Source: a virus
Strand: one strand, 5' to 3'
DNA: 44,309 bases
IMG/VR virus record: IMGVR_UViG_3300046689_000634
Location: 1 to 44,309 of that record
Shown here piece by piece: positions 33,001 through 40,185 of the stretch (the stretch's first letter is position 1; each line of letters opens with the position of its first letter). The translations under genes and the position numbers were made by a program. The notes below the pieces were generated by a model that was not told where the DNA came from, did no database searches, and saw only the letters and a list, made by a program, of their open reading frames with translations.

Positions 33001-34366
33001 CGACCGCGGCCACACCAAGGCCCGGCTCGAGCACGTCGAGCTCCCCGTGCGGCTCGACCTGGGCGTCATCACGCAGCACCTGAACCAGGTCATCCACGAC
33101 CTGACGCACCACGAGGCGCTCATGGACGTGTCGCGGCTGCTCGGGCACAAGGACGTGCAGCAGGCGATCTACGCGCACTACGGCGACATCACCTACGGCC
33201 AGATCAAGGGCGCGCTGCGCGACATCGGGTTCGGCAGTCAGCCGGCGCCGGGCTGGTATCAGACGATCAACAGCATCCGCGCGAACATGGTCACCGCCAC
33301 GCTCGGCTTGAACGTGGTCACCTCGTTGATGCACAGCGCGCAGATCGGCCGCGGCATGGCGCGCGTCGGCGTGGCGCCGGTGCTCAAGGGCTTGAGCAGC
33401 TGGCTCTCGAGCGCGAAGAACGCCGAGGGCTCCGTCGCCTGGATTGAACAGAACAGCGACATGATGCGGCTGCGCTGGAAAACGCAGCAGCGCGAGCTCA
33501 ACGAGGTCCGCAACCAGGTCGGCCTCAACCAGGGCAAGGTCAGCGCCGAGATTCACGACGCGCTCGCGAAGCTCGGGGTCGACCCGCACGTCATGCCGGT
33601 GATCGCGGATTCGTACTACTACATGATTCGGAAGATCGTGCAGTTTGCGGAGATTCCGACGTTCCTCGGCGCCTACGAGAAGGCGATGAAGGAGACGAAC
33701 GCCAACCACGAGAAAAGCATCCAGCTCGCCAACCAGGCGGTGATCGATTCGATGGGCTCGGGCATGGTGAAGGACCTGTCGCAGGTGCAGCGCGGCGGGA
33801 TGGGGCGCGTCTTCACCACGTTCTACGACTACCACAACGCGGTGTACAACCAGGTCTACGAGCTCGTGAAGGCGAGCGAGAACCCCGGGCGCAAGGTCGT
33901 CGACGCCTCGCTGCTGCTGCTCGCGCCGATCGCGCTCGGCACCCTGATCCACACCCTTACCGGGCCGAGCAAGAAGAAGAAGCGCGGCGAGTCGGATTGG
34001 GCGCTGTGGGCGAAGGAGCTCGGCGGCGAAGGCCTCGACTACGGGCTCAACTTCTTCGTCGGCGCGCGCGAGCTCTCGGGCGCGCTCACCGGCCGATCGT
34101 ACGCGGGCCCCGCCGGCCTGCGGATGTTCAACACCGGCCGGCAATTCATCTACCGCGTGGGCGACCTGACGCAGGAGGAGTTCGAGAACGGCGGCGCCAA
34201 GGCCGAGAAGAAGATCGGCGCCGCGCTCAAGGCGACCAACGAGCTCGCCGGCGAGCTGTTTGGGTACCCCGCCCGGCAGGTCGATCGCACGGCCGAGGGC
34301 ATCAATGCCGTGATGTCGGGCAAGAGCAAGAACTACAGCGACATCGTCTTCGGGCCCAGGAAGTAA
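24011..34366 (+). CDS. Giant polyvalent internal virion/ejection protein, 3,451 aa
   Basis: Occupies the gp16 position. Visible parts: helical N-terminus; Gly-rich hydrophobic stretch about 205-305 (VGGGILGGLVAGPPGIVGGA), likely membrane-active; a KGEGFFGNL...YPSLVPTLTVDEVK module about 387-490; a domain about 1150-1560 with ALSPQMDWFKN and VTIDTHAV, reminiscent of DUF7178 phage proteins; an ADP-ribosyltransferase-like domain about 1700-2195 (YHGSPHLFDRFD, GEGAQVYGWGLYF, GINGIKYLDQGSR); a zinc-peptidase motif HENAH (2217-2221) followed by AFEAYLHEGKAP; a long helical C-terminus with a Lys-rich patch KKKKR. The modules are those of phage polyvalent proteins ejected with DNA. Three small genes appear nested in linkers at 758-824, 864-934 and 1543-1616. 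Confidence 0.85.
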   Translation: MPGPQDPNVNPFDAIADQLFGGAPTRMKVAGDVADQDTPDDAAKILDLSHATGLPPDVVRQNLAGIKKHVDKLATPYQDILNQTPHTATLMQQPTERAAAKDDLEQLGTLEWLTNAIPRAWSRGNASLELSQLRFKDLMGDTPLTAAEHRRIADLKQQTGEGGALGTEGHWFRGALAGSTEQLPLFLGSFKEGFHYGLAGQTLGLVGAVGGGILGGLVAGPPGIVGGALEGATALTAAGGEAGFLVGNAKFAFETAAGQSYEALLNMKDELGRPLDPKVARVAAIAAGMANGVLMTAGTRLLLKGLPGADKLVGAAGQSAIETALKVPRVRSALLQLAGQYGKTLTLETINMVGQRAVQILAEEAAKVADTAQGGLPPPPEGDQSFFREDGTQKGEGFFGNLRLPTGVASEFSIADSEKIKDKAGKYLDYPSLVPTLTVDEVKAVMAAAADPTGKTKIPGSVYTKAEAFALERQKAGLPFFAQPGEANTTVYPELERLAAGRTRIPLRSPMEIAADLVQSGLSAAQSFALLTLPGPTGHFLREVARAHDAGQVETWLLAVGKGVEKSATAKRAPAVVEQLLAQATQDGPHETLYAPIDDWTTYWQSKGVDPAEMATRVTGDRQAYQQALDGKTELAIPTAKYAVTLAGTEHNAHFAKFLRLDPSLMNADEAARFQQELAKEFRKPTTPPAGAPATPEQEAATAIHADQTERLMRQGLTRANAETSATVMQRWITTFARVMNQDPRDIYRRYGFTIGGPNETAQEAIARRAADEARGERPATTARAGEGGAAAGEPAATAPGGAGGTEEPVAGAGRPTGPGGADLTAVMQAATEADLNKLLVHPDERLSNLAADEINRRATIGAPDASEAGTGAAAGERPGDGGVQREAPGAARVPDAGGEGARPEPRRLPAPDPTERFVRPTPESVAARVTPEITRELERMLQEAEDQPYEGRRWHFLDPEESGARGLRGNAAGGQAIIQKGHGQADVYGDILTYSPLNPVTSGERKGELARGGKWGADAPGAKVVNAIRDLLAGKGVKNNLGEGALRVAERRAINDYSVIERPMYPPHWGTDATPDFVATVQRLIDAVDDPTKTLEQGGVGMGVRFPDQPAGGATGLDAAPAERKDGALILSAARPTETQNTPYRRSPLTSTLASFRALPAKLAQAAALFRSYHLLTKEEARTKDPAVLVDRAVTAMKRNLRALWEAYPADWRERAQHWYVGANRIAHELAGAHGVTVDQAVGVLAALSPQMDWFKNVSLAERVLRSVKEFQQTNPTFTPDLFADYERRALATTEDRITQRRRAGAPFTRAEEKAFRAKKAAIVDELRAQVVGHSWTDLDLEGKAVFLRAVDERTPRDYSVISPEGDRPDLARTASGAPAAIGWGTYNFIANAISIALDGSPENISARLGIEHKVRSFFNNVSHPFDPRFVTIDTHAVAAAFLHPFSGDAEPVRNAMGMKHPDGGSVPQHAPTGLSGTNGIIAQAYFDLAHELGVDPRALQSVTWEAVRGLFEPGQKRGAAGVQLGSKIDALFKQYERGKISHAEFVTALHDAAGGFVPPAWVDYPVSEQGALAGASVLPRRPELSAGPGGGGVDSEGAAGARPAERDGVLLGPVGSRTFEQGPPPDQGGLFDHPPTDTLDTGEQQPRLPGAEGVRDENVPTPAVAEAPFSLTAEIAQRAAKQKTLFQGPPHAPIVLYQGVYHGSPHLFDRFDITKVGTGEGAQVYGWGLYFASRKEAAQWYRENLAGKPRPAHLAHEGVNIFDENGLYHLRDSAPGDRLPKRAQDPKLQDGLLELNQMLAHDRLKPGPEGLATARTFLEAGLARDKEHLKSFARENPNNPDVQLATRAIKRGISEKQNALAVLDTYGDKLTIEPPQKPGRLYHVELPDDATFLNWDKPLHEQDPKVLEILDNSGLGKALGQGHYEDARDNFLRDLEQAVGPDKAPEAVALATRLFEHPEELRPKQADDERTYLWLHQLTKGTNIDLNRILDIDRYGIDQHYVESVAERMMDERARTKADDYIDQHADDAPGSDLQVKEGKDKLSYDVVDSSGHVYDSFETEEEAQTAADDARQRLEDEWQQDAYQFERNRLNVDDYRAKAREQLGVGAGPLGFLGLDRGENTGEVLYQKLANAVGPENASRQLAALGINGIKYLDQGSRAAGEGSHNYVVFDDRLLDITKYEQRGDQPRGSLSIGPNRELHIQLLEGKDLSTYLHENAHGFLEVMGDLVAELQAAGDQGRTPEQQKFIADYGELLKFMGVTERSQIGTPQHEKLARAFEAYLHEGKAPSVELRGVFHTIKGWMLDIYKSLKELNVTLTPEVRGVFDRLLASEDAIKQAQEQADVRPLFTTAAEAGMSPEAFAKYRDVVAQASAAAQDELDRQTLGELQRKRTEWWRAEADVTRQEVLEAFNDHPIYRALALIKNGDRPDGTPITEGEEGIPIKLAKADLADYPPEVLAALRKHDAYRNEGGVAPEALAELTGFSSADELVQAIAQSPRFEVAVEAEVASRMQQKHGDMLLDGTLPAKAEAAVFGVGRQRVVEAELKALTSELVRGTIPPREAIRAHAEERIRGTRIRDLKPGLFLAAAQRASAKAFELLSQGRDRVGAVQAKQQELVNLTLYREAMKALDEVQVAADYLRGFDRKTTRSHIGKAGGEYLDRIDSIRARFDFTKQTLRRIDSMTSLDRWAQAQAAAHMIPLDLPDEVLNESRRTSYKNLTLEELRGVRDAVKQIAHFARLKDRLLENERKRNLAEVSLETTASIIEHAKKTMPQGPGGLHAPGTAQTRRFATFLASHIKLATFLREMDGFKDAGPLWEHVMRKLNIAGDNEAVANEKATIAVGEIFDAYKGQETTLHKPLYIHAIDGSLSRAERLMVALNWGNEGNRQRLRDGYHWTNDQVEAILHTLDARDVKVVNELWAHLESYWPDIAAKQRRVTGIVPAKVVATPFQTLAGDFTGGYFPLKYEGQLSARAAAHVDATFAEGIKQASYNNASTDRGHTKARLEHVELPVRLDLGVITQHLNQVIHDLTHHEALMDVSRLLGHKDVQQAIYAHYGDITYGQIKGALRDIGFGSQPAPGWYQTINSIRANMVTATLGLNVVTSLMHSAQIGRGMARVGVAPVLKGLSSWLSSAKNAEGSVAWIEQNSDMMRLRWKTQQRELNEVRNQVGLNQGKVSAEIHDALAKLGVDPHVMPVIADSYYYMIRKIVQFAEIPTFLGAYEKAMKETNANHEKSIQLANQAVIDSMGSGMVKDLSQVQRGGMGRVFTTFYDYHNAVYNQVYELVKASENPGRKVVDASLLLLAPIALGTLIHTLTGPSKKKKRGESDWALWAKELGGEGLDYGLNFFVGARELSGALTGRSYAGPAGLRMFNTGRQFIYRVGDLTQEEFENGGAKAEKKIGAALKATNELAGELFGYPARQVDRTAEGINAVMSGKSKNYSDIVFGPRK
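26286..26483 (+). CDS. Nested small gene 1, +1 frame, 65 aa
   Basis: ATG 26286 has a strong ribosome binding site, CGGAGG, 5 bases upstream, although it lies inside the giant gene. The product is basic and Pro/Gln-rich (MKQHKRPSPAVRPTKHAANV). By hand count 58 of 65 sense codons end in G or C (89%), while the giant frame over the same bases has 35 of 66 (53%). The rest of the genome is close to the nested value. So the nested frame carries the coding signature here and the giant frame reads it as a Gly/Ala/Glu linker. Function unknown. Confidence 0.6.
   Translation: MKQHKRPSPAVRPTKHAANVQRLQLERAKAAPPPVNPQPQLQAAQGVRKNPSPAPGAPPDPGELI
26604..26813 (+). CDS. Nested small gene 2, +1 frame, 69 aa
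   Basis: Same frame as nested gene 1. The product looks like a genuine small protein: MPPKPEPELRPGNDPATVAY, NARLLAQHGYPMPEAKAHAL, NHAGYRPP. Of the first 50 codons 47 end in G or C, against 25 of 50 for the giant frame. The last 19 codons lose this bias as the giant frame regains it. No obvious ribosome binding site is present (TACAATAGGCGCACCTG precedes ATG), so translation may depend on coupling. Function unknown. Confidence 0.6.
   Translation: MPPKPEPELRPGNDPATVAYNARLLAQHGYPMPEAKAHALNHAGYRPPIQPSDSSGPPPSPSLPASPQK
28641..28859 (+). CDS. Nested small gene 3, +1 frame, 72 aa
   Basis: Same +1 frame. The first 22 codons overprint the C-terminal end of the upstream module, whose own frame keeps high GC3 up to about 28705. 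From there to the stop at 28857 the nested frame has 45 of 49 codons ending in G or C, the giant frame 19 of 49. The sequence NKAHWLAHQFFPDDPSFPLD and VPQNETEYYSDL reads as a natural acidic C-terminus. Alternative: it is the relic of a separate ancestral gene end now read through. ATG 28641 or GTG 28626; no clear ribosome binding site. Confidence 0.55.
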   Translation: MPSSSPRSTTPPADSSHPPGSTTRYRNKAHWLAHQFFPDDPSFPLDPEVEASIPKALPGRVPQNETEYYSDL

Positions 34367-37282
34367 ATGGTCGGCCCCAAAACGCCGCGCGCCCCGCTCG
34401 CCAAGCAGATCGGCGCGAACGGCTCGACCGGCCTCGTGCGCGTCGACCCGGCCGGCCATCCCGAGGCGGTGCCCTACGCCGAGCTCGTGCCCTTCCTCAT
34501 CGACCAGGGGGTCGTCTTCCCCGGCGGCGGCACGGGCGGCGGCGGGGGTGCCGGCGGGGGACAAGGCATCCCCGGGCCACAGGGCGAGCCGGGCGACCCG
34601 GGTGACCCCGGGCCACCCGGCCCACCTGGCGCACCAGGGGCGTCAGGACCGACGGGTCCGGCCGGCCAAGGCCTGCCGGGCCCGCCAGGCGATCAGGGCG
34701 ACCCCGGCGAACCGGGACCGCCAGGACCGGCGGGATCGATCGGCGCGACCGGCCCGGCCGGCGTCGGGCTGCAAGGCTTGCCCGGGCCCCCGGGACCGCA
34801 GGGCGATCAGGGCGACCCGGGTGACCCCGGCCCGCCCGGCGCGGCCGGGGCCACGGGAGCGTCAGGACCGACGGGGCCGGCCGGCCAAGGCTTACCGGGG
34901 CCGCCTGGCGACCAGGGCGACCCTGGCGAACCAGGGCCACCGGGACCGCAGGGACTCCAAGGGCCACAGGGCGCGACCGGCGCGAATGGCGCCGACGGCG
35001 CGACCGGGCCGCAAGGGAGTCAGGGATTCCCCGGGACCGTGGGTCCACAGGGCGACCAGGGCGACCAGGGCGATCCTGGCCCGCCTGGGCCGCAGGGGCT
35101 CCAAGGGCCCCAGGGCGCCACCGGCGCGAACGGCAACGACGGCGCGACCGGGCCGCAGGGGATTCAAGGCCTGCCCGGGCCGGTGGGTCCACAGGGCGAG
35201 CAGGGCGATCCTGGTGACCCCGGCGTGCCAGGACCGTCGGGGCCGGCCGGCGCGACCGGGCCGGCGGGTGTCGGGATTCAAGGCGTACCCGGGGGACCGG
35301 GCCCACAAGGGGAGCAGGGCGACCCGGGCGATGTCGGGCCGCCAGGACCGCAGGGCGTGCCTGGGCCGCAGGGCACGACCGGCGCGAACGGGAACGACGG
35401 CGCGCCCGGTTCGACGGGGCCGCAAGGGATTCAGGGCTTCCCCGGGCCGGTCGGTCCAGTGGGCGACCAGGGCGACGCCGGCGATGTCGGGCCGCCTGGC
35501 CCGCAGGGCGTGCCCGGCCCACAAGGTGCCACCGGCGCGAATGGCAACGACGGCGCGCCCGGCTCGACGGGACCCCAAGGGATTCAGGGATTCCCCGGGC
35601 CGGTGGGCCCGCAGGGCGACCAGGGCGATCCTGGTGACCCAGGCCCGCCTGGCACGCCAGGCGCGGCAGGGGCCGCAGGGGCGTCAGGACCGACGGGGCC
35701 GGCCGGCCAAGGCTTACCGGGGCCGCCTGGCGACCAGGGCGACCAGGGCGATCCTGGCCCACCAGGACCGGCAGGGCCGATCGGCGCGACCGGGCCGGCG
35801 GGCGTCGGGATTCAAGGCGCCCAAGGGGGACCGGGCCCGCAAGGCGAGCAGGGCGACCCGGGCGACCCGGGCCCCCCAGGACCGGCGGGTGCCGCGGGCG
35901 TCGCGGGTTCGACTGGCGCCATGGGACCGCAGGGACCACAGGGTGTGCCCGGCGCGGAGGGCGCCGAGGGCGAGGTCGGGCCGCCTGGACCCGTCGGGCC
36001 GCAAGGTCCGCTCGGCGCGACGTTCCCGCTCTACGCCGTCGTCGACGACTTCAACCGCAACGACGAGTCGCCGCTGAAGGCGAGCACCTGGCGGGCGGTC
36101 GCCTACTACGCCAACCGGCTCAAGCTCACCTCGAGCGCGGTCGCCCAGGTGACGACGCCGTCGGGCGCGATGGCGTGGAACACGCCGTTCGACCTCAACT
36201 TCAACGCCTACGTGCGCGTGCCCGTGCTGCCGAACGTCGACACCAGCTTCGTCGCGATCGACATGGTGGTGGACCCCGCGGGCACCGGCGACGGGTTCCG
36301 CGTGCAGCTGTACAACGGCAGCGGCAACTTTCTCCTGTACCTCTATCGCATCACGGGCGGGGCCACCGTCGGCCTGGGCCCGGTGCCGGTGCTCCTGCCC
36401 ATCGTCGCGGGCAACTGGATCGGCATCGAGCGATACGGGACGACGATTCGGACGTGGCTGCGGGCCGGCGGGGTCTGGACGAAGGTGCAGGAAACCATCG
36501 ACACCTCGTCGGCGGTGCCGTTGTACCCGACGCTGGTGATCGACGGCACGACCGTCGCGCGGCTCGACGACTTCGGCGGCGGGCCGGTGCACGGCGAGGT
36601 GCCCGCGAACGTCGCGCTGACGGATGCGAGCAACACGTTCGCCGAGCGCCAGTACATCAAGCCGGGGCCGAGTTACGCCTACCCGCAGCTCTGCCTGACC
36701 GACACCACCGCCGCCGCCAACCAGCAGAAGTTCCGCTTGGTCAATGCCGTCGGGCGGCTCTACCTGCAGCCCATGGACGACGCCGAAACGACGGCCGCCG
36801 CGACCGTCACGATCGATCGCACCGGGCTGATCGCCACCACGGGCGCGTACGTGGAACGCAACCGCGCCGCGGCGATGGGCGAGTGGCAGGACGAACCGTT
36901 CAGCGCGGCGAAGTTCTCGGGGCAGAGTCCGCTGGTCTGGACCGTGGGCTCGGCGGCGATCATCAACAATCGGTACAGCGTCGTGGGCAAGACGTTGTTC
37001 TGGCAGCTGTATCTCTCGTGGTACTCCGGCGCGAACGTGCTCAGTGGGTCGCCGAACGGCGTGCTCTTTCTCACGCTGCCGGGCGGCTTCACCTGTGCGG
37101 GCCACGGCGGTATCACTGCGGTCGACTTTAGCGCCGGGATCGCCGGGATGCCCTACAACGGGATGCTGTTTCTCTCGTCGACCGCCGGCAACTATCTCCA
37201 ACTCAACGCCGGGGACAACCGCAACTTCGCCCTCACCGACATCCCCGGCCTCGTCTTCAACATCACGATCGAAATTGCATGA
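34367..37282 (+). CDS. Collagen-like tail fibre protein, 971 aa
   Basis: The first 60 residues ([20 protein letters not shown], Gly-rich hinge) probably attach to the tail. Residues about 65-547 are nearly unbroken Gly-X-Y repeats ([19 protein letters not shown] and variants), expected to form a collagen triple helix. The C-terminal 420 residues form globular domains ([20 protein letters not shown], a LamG-like beta sandwich; then [15 protein letters not shown] and a final domain ending in FNITIEIA), probably the receptor-binding trimer. Long arrays of Gly-Asp/Gln-Gln triplets favour hydration. It follows the internal proteins, the place of gp17 in T7. Confidence 0.88.
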   Translation: MVGPKTPRAPLAKQIGANGSTGLVRVDPAGHPEAVPYAELVPFLIDQGVVFPGGGTGGGGGAGGGQGIPGPQGEPGDPGDPGPPGPPGAPGASGPTGPAGQGLPGPPGDQGDPGEPGPPGPAGSIGATGPAGVGLQGLPGPPGPQGDQGDPGDPGPPGAAGATGASGPTGPAGQGLPGPPGDQGDPGEPGPPGPQGLQGPQGATGANGADGATGPQGSQGFPGTVGPQGDQGDQGDPGPPGPQGLQGPQGATGANGNDGATGPQGIQGLPGPVGPQGEQGDPGDPGVPGPSGPAGATGPAGVGIQGVPGGPGPQGEQGDPGDVGPPGPQGVPGPQGTTGANGNDGAPGSTGPQGIQGFPGPVGPVGDQGDAGDVGPPGPQGVPGPQGATGANGNDGAPGSTGPQGIQGFPGPVGPQGDQGDPGDPGPPGTPGAAGAAGASGPTGPAGQGLPGPPGDQGDQGDPGPPGPAGPIGATGPAGVGIQGAQGGPGPQGEQGDPGDPGPPGPAGAAGVAGSTGAMGPQGPQGVPGAEGAEGEVGPPGPVGPQGPLGATFPLYAVVDDFNRNDESPLKASTWRAVAYYANRLKLTSSAVAQVTTPSGAMAWNTPFDLNFNAYVRVPVLPNVDTSFVAIDMVVDPAGTGDGFRVQLYNGSGNFLLYLYRITGGATVGLGPVPVLLPIVAGNWIGIERYGTTIRTWLRAGGVWTKVQETIDTSSAVPLYPTLVIDGTTVARLDDFGGGPVHGEVPANVALTDASNTFAERQYIKPGPSYAYPQLCLTDTTAAANQQKFRLVNAVGRLYLQPMDDAETTAAATVTIDRTGLIATTGAYVERNRAAAMGEWQDEPFSAAKFSGQSPLVWTVGSAAIINNRYSVVGKTLFWQLYLSWYSGANVLSGSPNGVLFLTLPGGFTCAGHGGITAVDFSAGIAGMPYNGMLFLSSTAGNYLQLNAGDNRNFALTDIPGLVFNITIEIA
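34558..36012 (+). repeat. Collagen-coding repeat tract
   Basis: About 485 Gly-X-Y triplets. At DNA level larger units of roughly 100-200 bases recur (for example GGCCGGCCAAGGCTTACCGG at two places; GGCGCGAATGGC variants). Such arrays expand and shrink by recombination, so fibre length may vary between isolates. Confidence 0.85.
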
Positions 37283-37318
37283 GCGTCGGAAACCGCACGT
37301 AACGGAGGAGCTTCCAAA

Positions 37319-37687
37319 ATGGCACAGAACAAAGCACTGCGAATTGGTCCGGTGGCCCTGACGACCACGATGACCACGAACATCCTGAACCCGGCCGCGG
37401 CCGGCGCGGGCGTCGGCTACACGCCGACCGCGAGCTACATCCGCTTGAAACACATCCGCATCGTGAACAAGACCGGCACGCCGGCGACGTTCTCGCTGTG
37501 GATTGGTGCGACGGGCGGCAACGTCGCGGGCACCGAGTTCATGGGCACCGGCTTGTCCGTGCCGGCGAACCAACCCTACGACTGGTACGGCGACGTCTAC
37601 CTGGCCGCGACCGACTTCCTCGTGGGCGGCGCGGGCACGGCGACCGCGTTGACGTTGCAAGCGGAGGGCGAGGTCGGCCTCGCGTAA
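37319..37687 (+). CDS. Hypothetical beta-rich structural protein, 122 aa
   Basis: Strong ribosome binding site (GGAGGAG) before ATG. Thr/Ala/Gly-rich beta pattern: RIGPVALTTTMTTNILNPAA, YIRLKHIRIVNKTGTPATFS, GDVYLAATDFLVGGAGTA. Proteins like this (a beta-sandwich with KHIRIVNKT) often lie beside fibre genes and may be fibre accessory or head-decorating subunits. No catalytic residues are visible and the exact function is unknown. Confidence 0.65.
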   Translation: MAQNKALRIGPVALTTTMTTNILNPAAAGAGVGYTPTASYIRLKHIRIVNKTGTPATFSLWIGATGGNVAGTEFMGTGLSVPANQPYDWYGDVYLAATDFLVGGAGTATALTLQAEGEVGLA

Positions 37688-37700
37688 AGGAGCACACACC

Positions 37701-38087
37701 ATGAACGTGATCAGTCGCACACCCGTCTCGAACACCAACGCGCCCGACCTCTCGCTGTTCTACACGCCGATCGTGTCGCCAGCGAACGGGAAGCTGATCT
37801 GCCAGGTCGAGAACCCCGACCCGCGCAGCGGCAAGGCGCTCGGGCCGTACAAGGAAGGCAGCAACGATCCGCAGTGGGTCGGCCCGCGCGTCTCGCTGTC
37901 GTGTCAACCGAACGGCGTGCTCGAGGCGCGCCCCGAGGGCGCCGACGGCGCGTACGAAATCGTGCAGATCGACGCCGCCGGCAACGTCACGTTCTGGCCC
38001 GGCCAGAGCAAGCTCGGCTCGCCGCTCTACTGGTCGACCTGCTACAAGTTCCTCGGCAGCGTCGACGTGCCGGAGCTCCCCAAATGA
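37701..38087 (+). CDS. Hypothetical protein, 128 aa
   Basis: AGGAG precedes ATG 37701 by 9 bases. A short compact protein (VISRTPVSNTNAPDLSLFYT, VTFWPGQSKLGSPLYWSTCY). No signal peptide. The stop overlaps the glycoside-hydrolase ATG by four bases (ATGA), so its product is probably made in proportion to that enzyme and may belong to the same fibre or depolymerase complex. Family not recognised. Confidence 0.6.
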   Translation: MNVISRTPVSNTNAPDLSLFYTPIVSPANGKLICQVENPDPRSGKALGPYKEGSNDPQWVGPRVSLSCQPNGVLEARPEGADGAYEIVQIDAAGNVTFWPGQSKLGSPLYWSTCYKFLGSVDVPELPK

Positions 38088-39415
38088 ACAACACCGTGCT
38101 CGCGATGTTGTCCTCGAGCGGCGGCGCCGCCGGCGCGCATCCCTTGCCCACCCGCAAGGGGATCGTGCGCGCCGACGGCAAGGCCGTGCGCGACGACACC
38201 GGCAGCTTCCATCCGTTGGGCATGACGTTCTTCTGGGCGATGCAGGGCTGGCGCGGCGAGCGCGATCGCTTCCTGAAGAACCTCGACTGGCTCGTGCAGC
38301 ACGGCCGGCCTGACTACCTCCGCATCCTCGGCCAGGTCGACTGGTCGGGGCGTGCGATCGATCCCGCCTGGCCCGACTACGACCAGGTCTACACCGGCGC
38401 GCGCGACGCGATCTACGGCCGCGGGATGCGGCACGAGCTCACGATGCTCGGCTCGCCGTACCCCGACCCGGCCGGCCTGGCGCGCCGGCTGTCGGGGCTC
38501 ATTCGCCCGAAGGCCGAGACGGTCATCAACAGCGAAATCTGGAACGAGTGGGCGCAGAACGGCGGCTCGCTCCAGGCGATGAAGGACGCCGCGCGCGTGT
38601 TCCTCGAGCAGTCGGGCGTGGCGCTCGTCGCGCTGAGCTCCGATATGGGCGACACCGACATCAGCCCCGCGACGCTCGTCACCGCGCACACCGATCGCGA
38701 CGGCGGCGACGACGGGTGGCGGATGGTGCGCCAGGGCTACGACGCGATTCACGCGCCGTGCACGTACTCGGGCAACGAGCCGCCGGGCATCAACTCGAGC
38801 CTCAACACGCTCGAGAGTCCGCTGCAGCTCGCGATGCTGCGCGCGGTGTCGGTGCAATCGGGCGGCGCGCTCTGGGTGCTGCACGTCGGCGACATGGTCA
38901 TGGGCCTCGAGGACCCGTCGCACGGCAGGCACGCCAACCTGTGGGAGATCGATCGCCTCGCGGAGTCGATCAAGGCCGTGCGCCAGGTGGACACCTGGAT
39001 GCCGTCGGGCGTCGAGAATTGGCACAAGAGCGCCGGCAACCCGAACATCCGCCCGCAGGCGCTCGTCGCCGACATCACCGGCTGGCCCGACGGCGGGCCG
39101 GGTGTCAACCGCGCCTACTGCGCGCTGACCGACGGCGCCTTCACGCAAACGCTCTGCGGCATCAAGGGGACGCGCACGTTCACCCAGGTGATGGAGGACG
39201 GCGCGACGTACCGCGTGACCGGCATCCAGCCGGAGACGGGCGAGCTCCTCGACGTCACGCTCAAGTCGGGCCAATCGTTCACGATCAATGGCCCCGCCGA
39301 CGGGATGCTCGGCTACATCCTGAACGGCACGCGCGTGCCGGGCGGGGCGGTGCTGCGCGCGCCCGTCGTCTATCCCCCGATCGTCGTCGCCGAAGACGTG
39401 CTGCTCGAAACGTAA
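38084..39415 (+). CDS. Glycoside-hydrolase-like TIM-barrel protein, 443 aa
   Basis: ATG 38084 overlaps the previous stop. Barrel features: an N-terminal strand FHPLGMTFFWAMQGWRGERD, DYLRILGQVDW, and NSEIWNEW with Asn154-Glu155, the clan GH-A acid/base pair position. The nucleophile strand is not certain (GALWVLHVGDMVMGLED may hold it). The C-terminal 100 residues (TFTQVMEDGATYRVTGIQPE) form a beta domain common in GH5-like enzymes. Likely a tail-borne depolymerase for a surface polysaccharide; it lies in the fibre cluster. A lysin role is possible since no classical endolysin is present. Confidence 0.65.
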   Translation: MNNTVLAMLSSSGGAAGAHPLPTRKGIVRADGKAVRDDTGSFHPLGMTFFWAMQGWRGERDRFLKNLDWLVQHGRPDYLRILGQVDWSGRAIDPAWPDYDQVYTGARDAIYGRGMRHELTMLGSPYPDPAGLARRLSGLIRPKAETVINSEIWNEWAQNGGSLQAMKDAARVFLEQSGVALVALSSDMGDTDISPATLVTAHTDRDGGDDGWRMVRQGYDAIHAPCTYSGNEPPGINSSLNTLESPLQLAMLRAVSVQSGGALWVLHVGDMVMGLEDPSHGRHANLWEIDRLAESIKAVRQVDTWMPSGVENWHKSAGNPNIRPQALVADITGWPDGGPGVNRAYCALTDGAFTQTLCGIKGTRTFTQVMEDGATYRVTGIQPETGELLDVTLKSGQSFTINGPADGMLGYILNGTRVPGGAVLRAPVVYPPIVVAEDVLLET

Positions 39416-39430
39416 ACCACGGAGGCTCCC

Positions 39431-39745
39431 ATGACTGAAGTACAACGCAAGGTCACCCCGCACCCGGTGCCCGAAGGCTGGCCGGCTGACGGGATTCACC
39501 ATCAACCGGAAGACCCGCCGGCCGAGGGCGGTGAGACGCCGCCGACCGAGGGTGGCGCCGGCGCGCATCCCGACCACGAGCTCCCGGGCGGCTCGAGCGA
39601 AGGGCATCCTGACCAGGGCCTGCCGGGCGATCGGCCGGAGGTCCCTGACCACGAGCTCCCCGGCGGGTCGGCCCGGCCAGGCCACGACCTGCCGCCGTCG
39701 ATGGGCCCGAAGCTGCACGGCGACAGCGCGAAGAAGCACAAGTGA
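39431..39745 (+). CDS. Acidic Pro/Gly repeat protein, 104 aa
   Basis: GGAGG 6 bases before ATG. A disordered protein with repeated short motifs: HPDHELPGG, HPDQGLPGD, VPDHELPGG and GHDLPP, spaced 10-16 residues apart. Ends in a Lys-rich tail. Similar HPDQGLPG-type repeats occur in hypothetical proteins of many phages near fibre and lysis genes. Not a signal or membrane protein. Overlaps the next start by one base. Confidence 0.6.
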   Translation: MTEVQRKVTPHPVPEGWPADGIHHQPEDPPAEGGETPPTEGGAGAHPDHELPGGSSEGHPDQGLPGDRPEVPDHELPGGSARPGHDLPPSMGPKLHGDSAKKHK

Positions 39746-39891
39746 TGTGTCGACCAGCCTGGCGGCGTCCCGTGCCTGGCGAGGGCCTCCCGCTCGTCGC
39801 CCGGCTGGTCGGCTGTTTCTTCCTCGTCCTCGCGCTCGTGGTGTTTCTGCTGATGTGGAGCTGGCTCGTGCTGCACGGGATCGGCTTCTGA
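39745..39891 (+). CDS. Single-pass membrane protein, 48 aa (lysis-cassette candidate)
   Basis: Too small for most gene callers. A basic N-terminus (MCRPAWRRPVPGEG) precedes one hydrophobic helix (CFFLVLALVVFLLMWSWLVL). Its position as the first of three tiny membrane genes after the hydrolase, and the one-base overlap upstream, suggest holin or antiholin/regulator. No experimental-type motif distinguishes these. Confidence 0.55.
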   Translation: MCRPAWRRPVPGEGLPLVARLVGCFFLVLALVVFLLMWSWLVLHGIGF

Positions 39892-39904
39892 AGGGAGACG
39901 AGAC

Positions 39905-40045
39905 ATGGCGTCGCTCAAGGTGATCCTGATCGTGCTGGCGTTCGTGTGCGAGCTCCTGGCGGCCGCCGGCGTGCCGTCGCCGCCGCGGTTCAACCTGATG
40001 GCGGCGGGGCTCGCCGCCTACTTCGCGGCGCTGTTGTTCACCTGA
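39905..40045 (+). CDS. Two-helix small membrane protein, 46 aa (holin-like)
   Basis: Ribosome binding site GGGAGACGAG before ATG. Two hydrophobic stretches (VILIVLAFVCELLAAAGV and NLMAAGLAAYFAALLFT) are separated by the turn PSPPRF. This is the common pattern of a very small phage membrane protein often annotated as putative holin. The stop overlaps the next ATG (TGATG). Confidence 0.6.
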   Translation: MASLKVILIVLAFVCELLAAAGVPSPPRFNLMAAGLAAYFAALLFT

Positions 40046-40185
40046 TGACGCGCCCCGCGCTCGTCCTGTTGAGCGGGCTGCTCGCGATCAACGTGTTTCG
40101 GGTGGTGTGCTGTCACTGCACGATTCACGCGCCACCGGCGCCGCCGCCCGTCGAGCAGCCGGCGCCGCCTGACCCGCCGCCTTAG
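40045..40185 (+). CDS. Small Pro-rich membrane-anchored protein, 46 aa (spanin-like)
   Basis: N-terminal signal-like helix (ALVLLSGLLAINVFRVVC) with CC/HC cysteines near residue 24, then a Pro-rich tail (APPAPPPVEQPAPPDPPP). Short, Cys-bearing and Pro-rich is the profile of outer-membrane spanins (Rz1), although no consensus lipobox (L-A/S-G/A-C) is clear and no inner spanin was found. Its stop overlaps that of the convergent gene on the - strand. Confidence 0.5.
   Translation: MTRPALVLLSGLLAINVFRVVCCHCTIHAPPAPPPVEQPAPPDPPP

Noticed and set aside
34558-36012. CRISPR-like or other regulatory repeat array
   Set aside because: The periodicity is three codons (Gly-X-Y) within a fibre gene; there are no uniform repeats and spacers.
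14365-37282. A diversity-generating retroelement like that of BPP-1, suggested by the Bbp-type head genes
   Set aside because: No reverse transcriptase gene and no template/variable repeat pair were found in the window.
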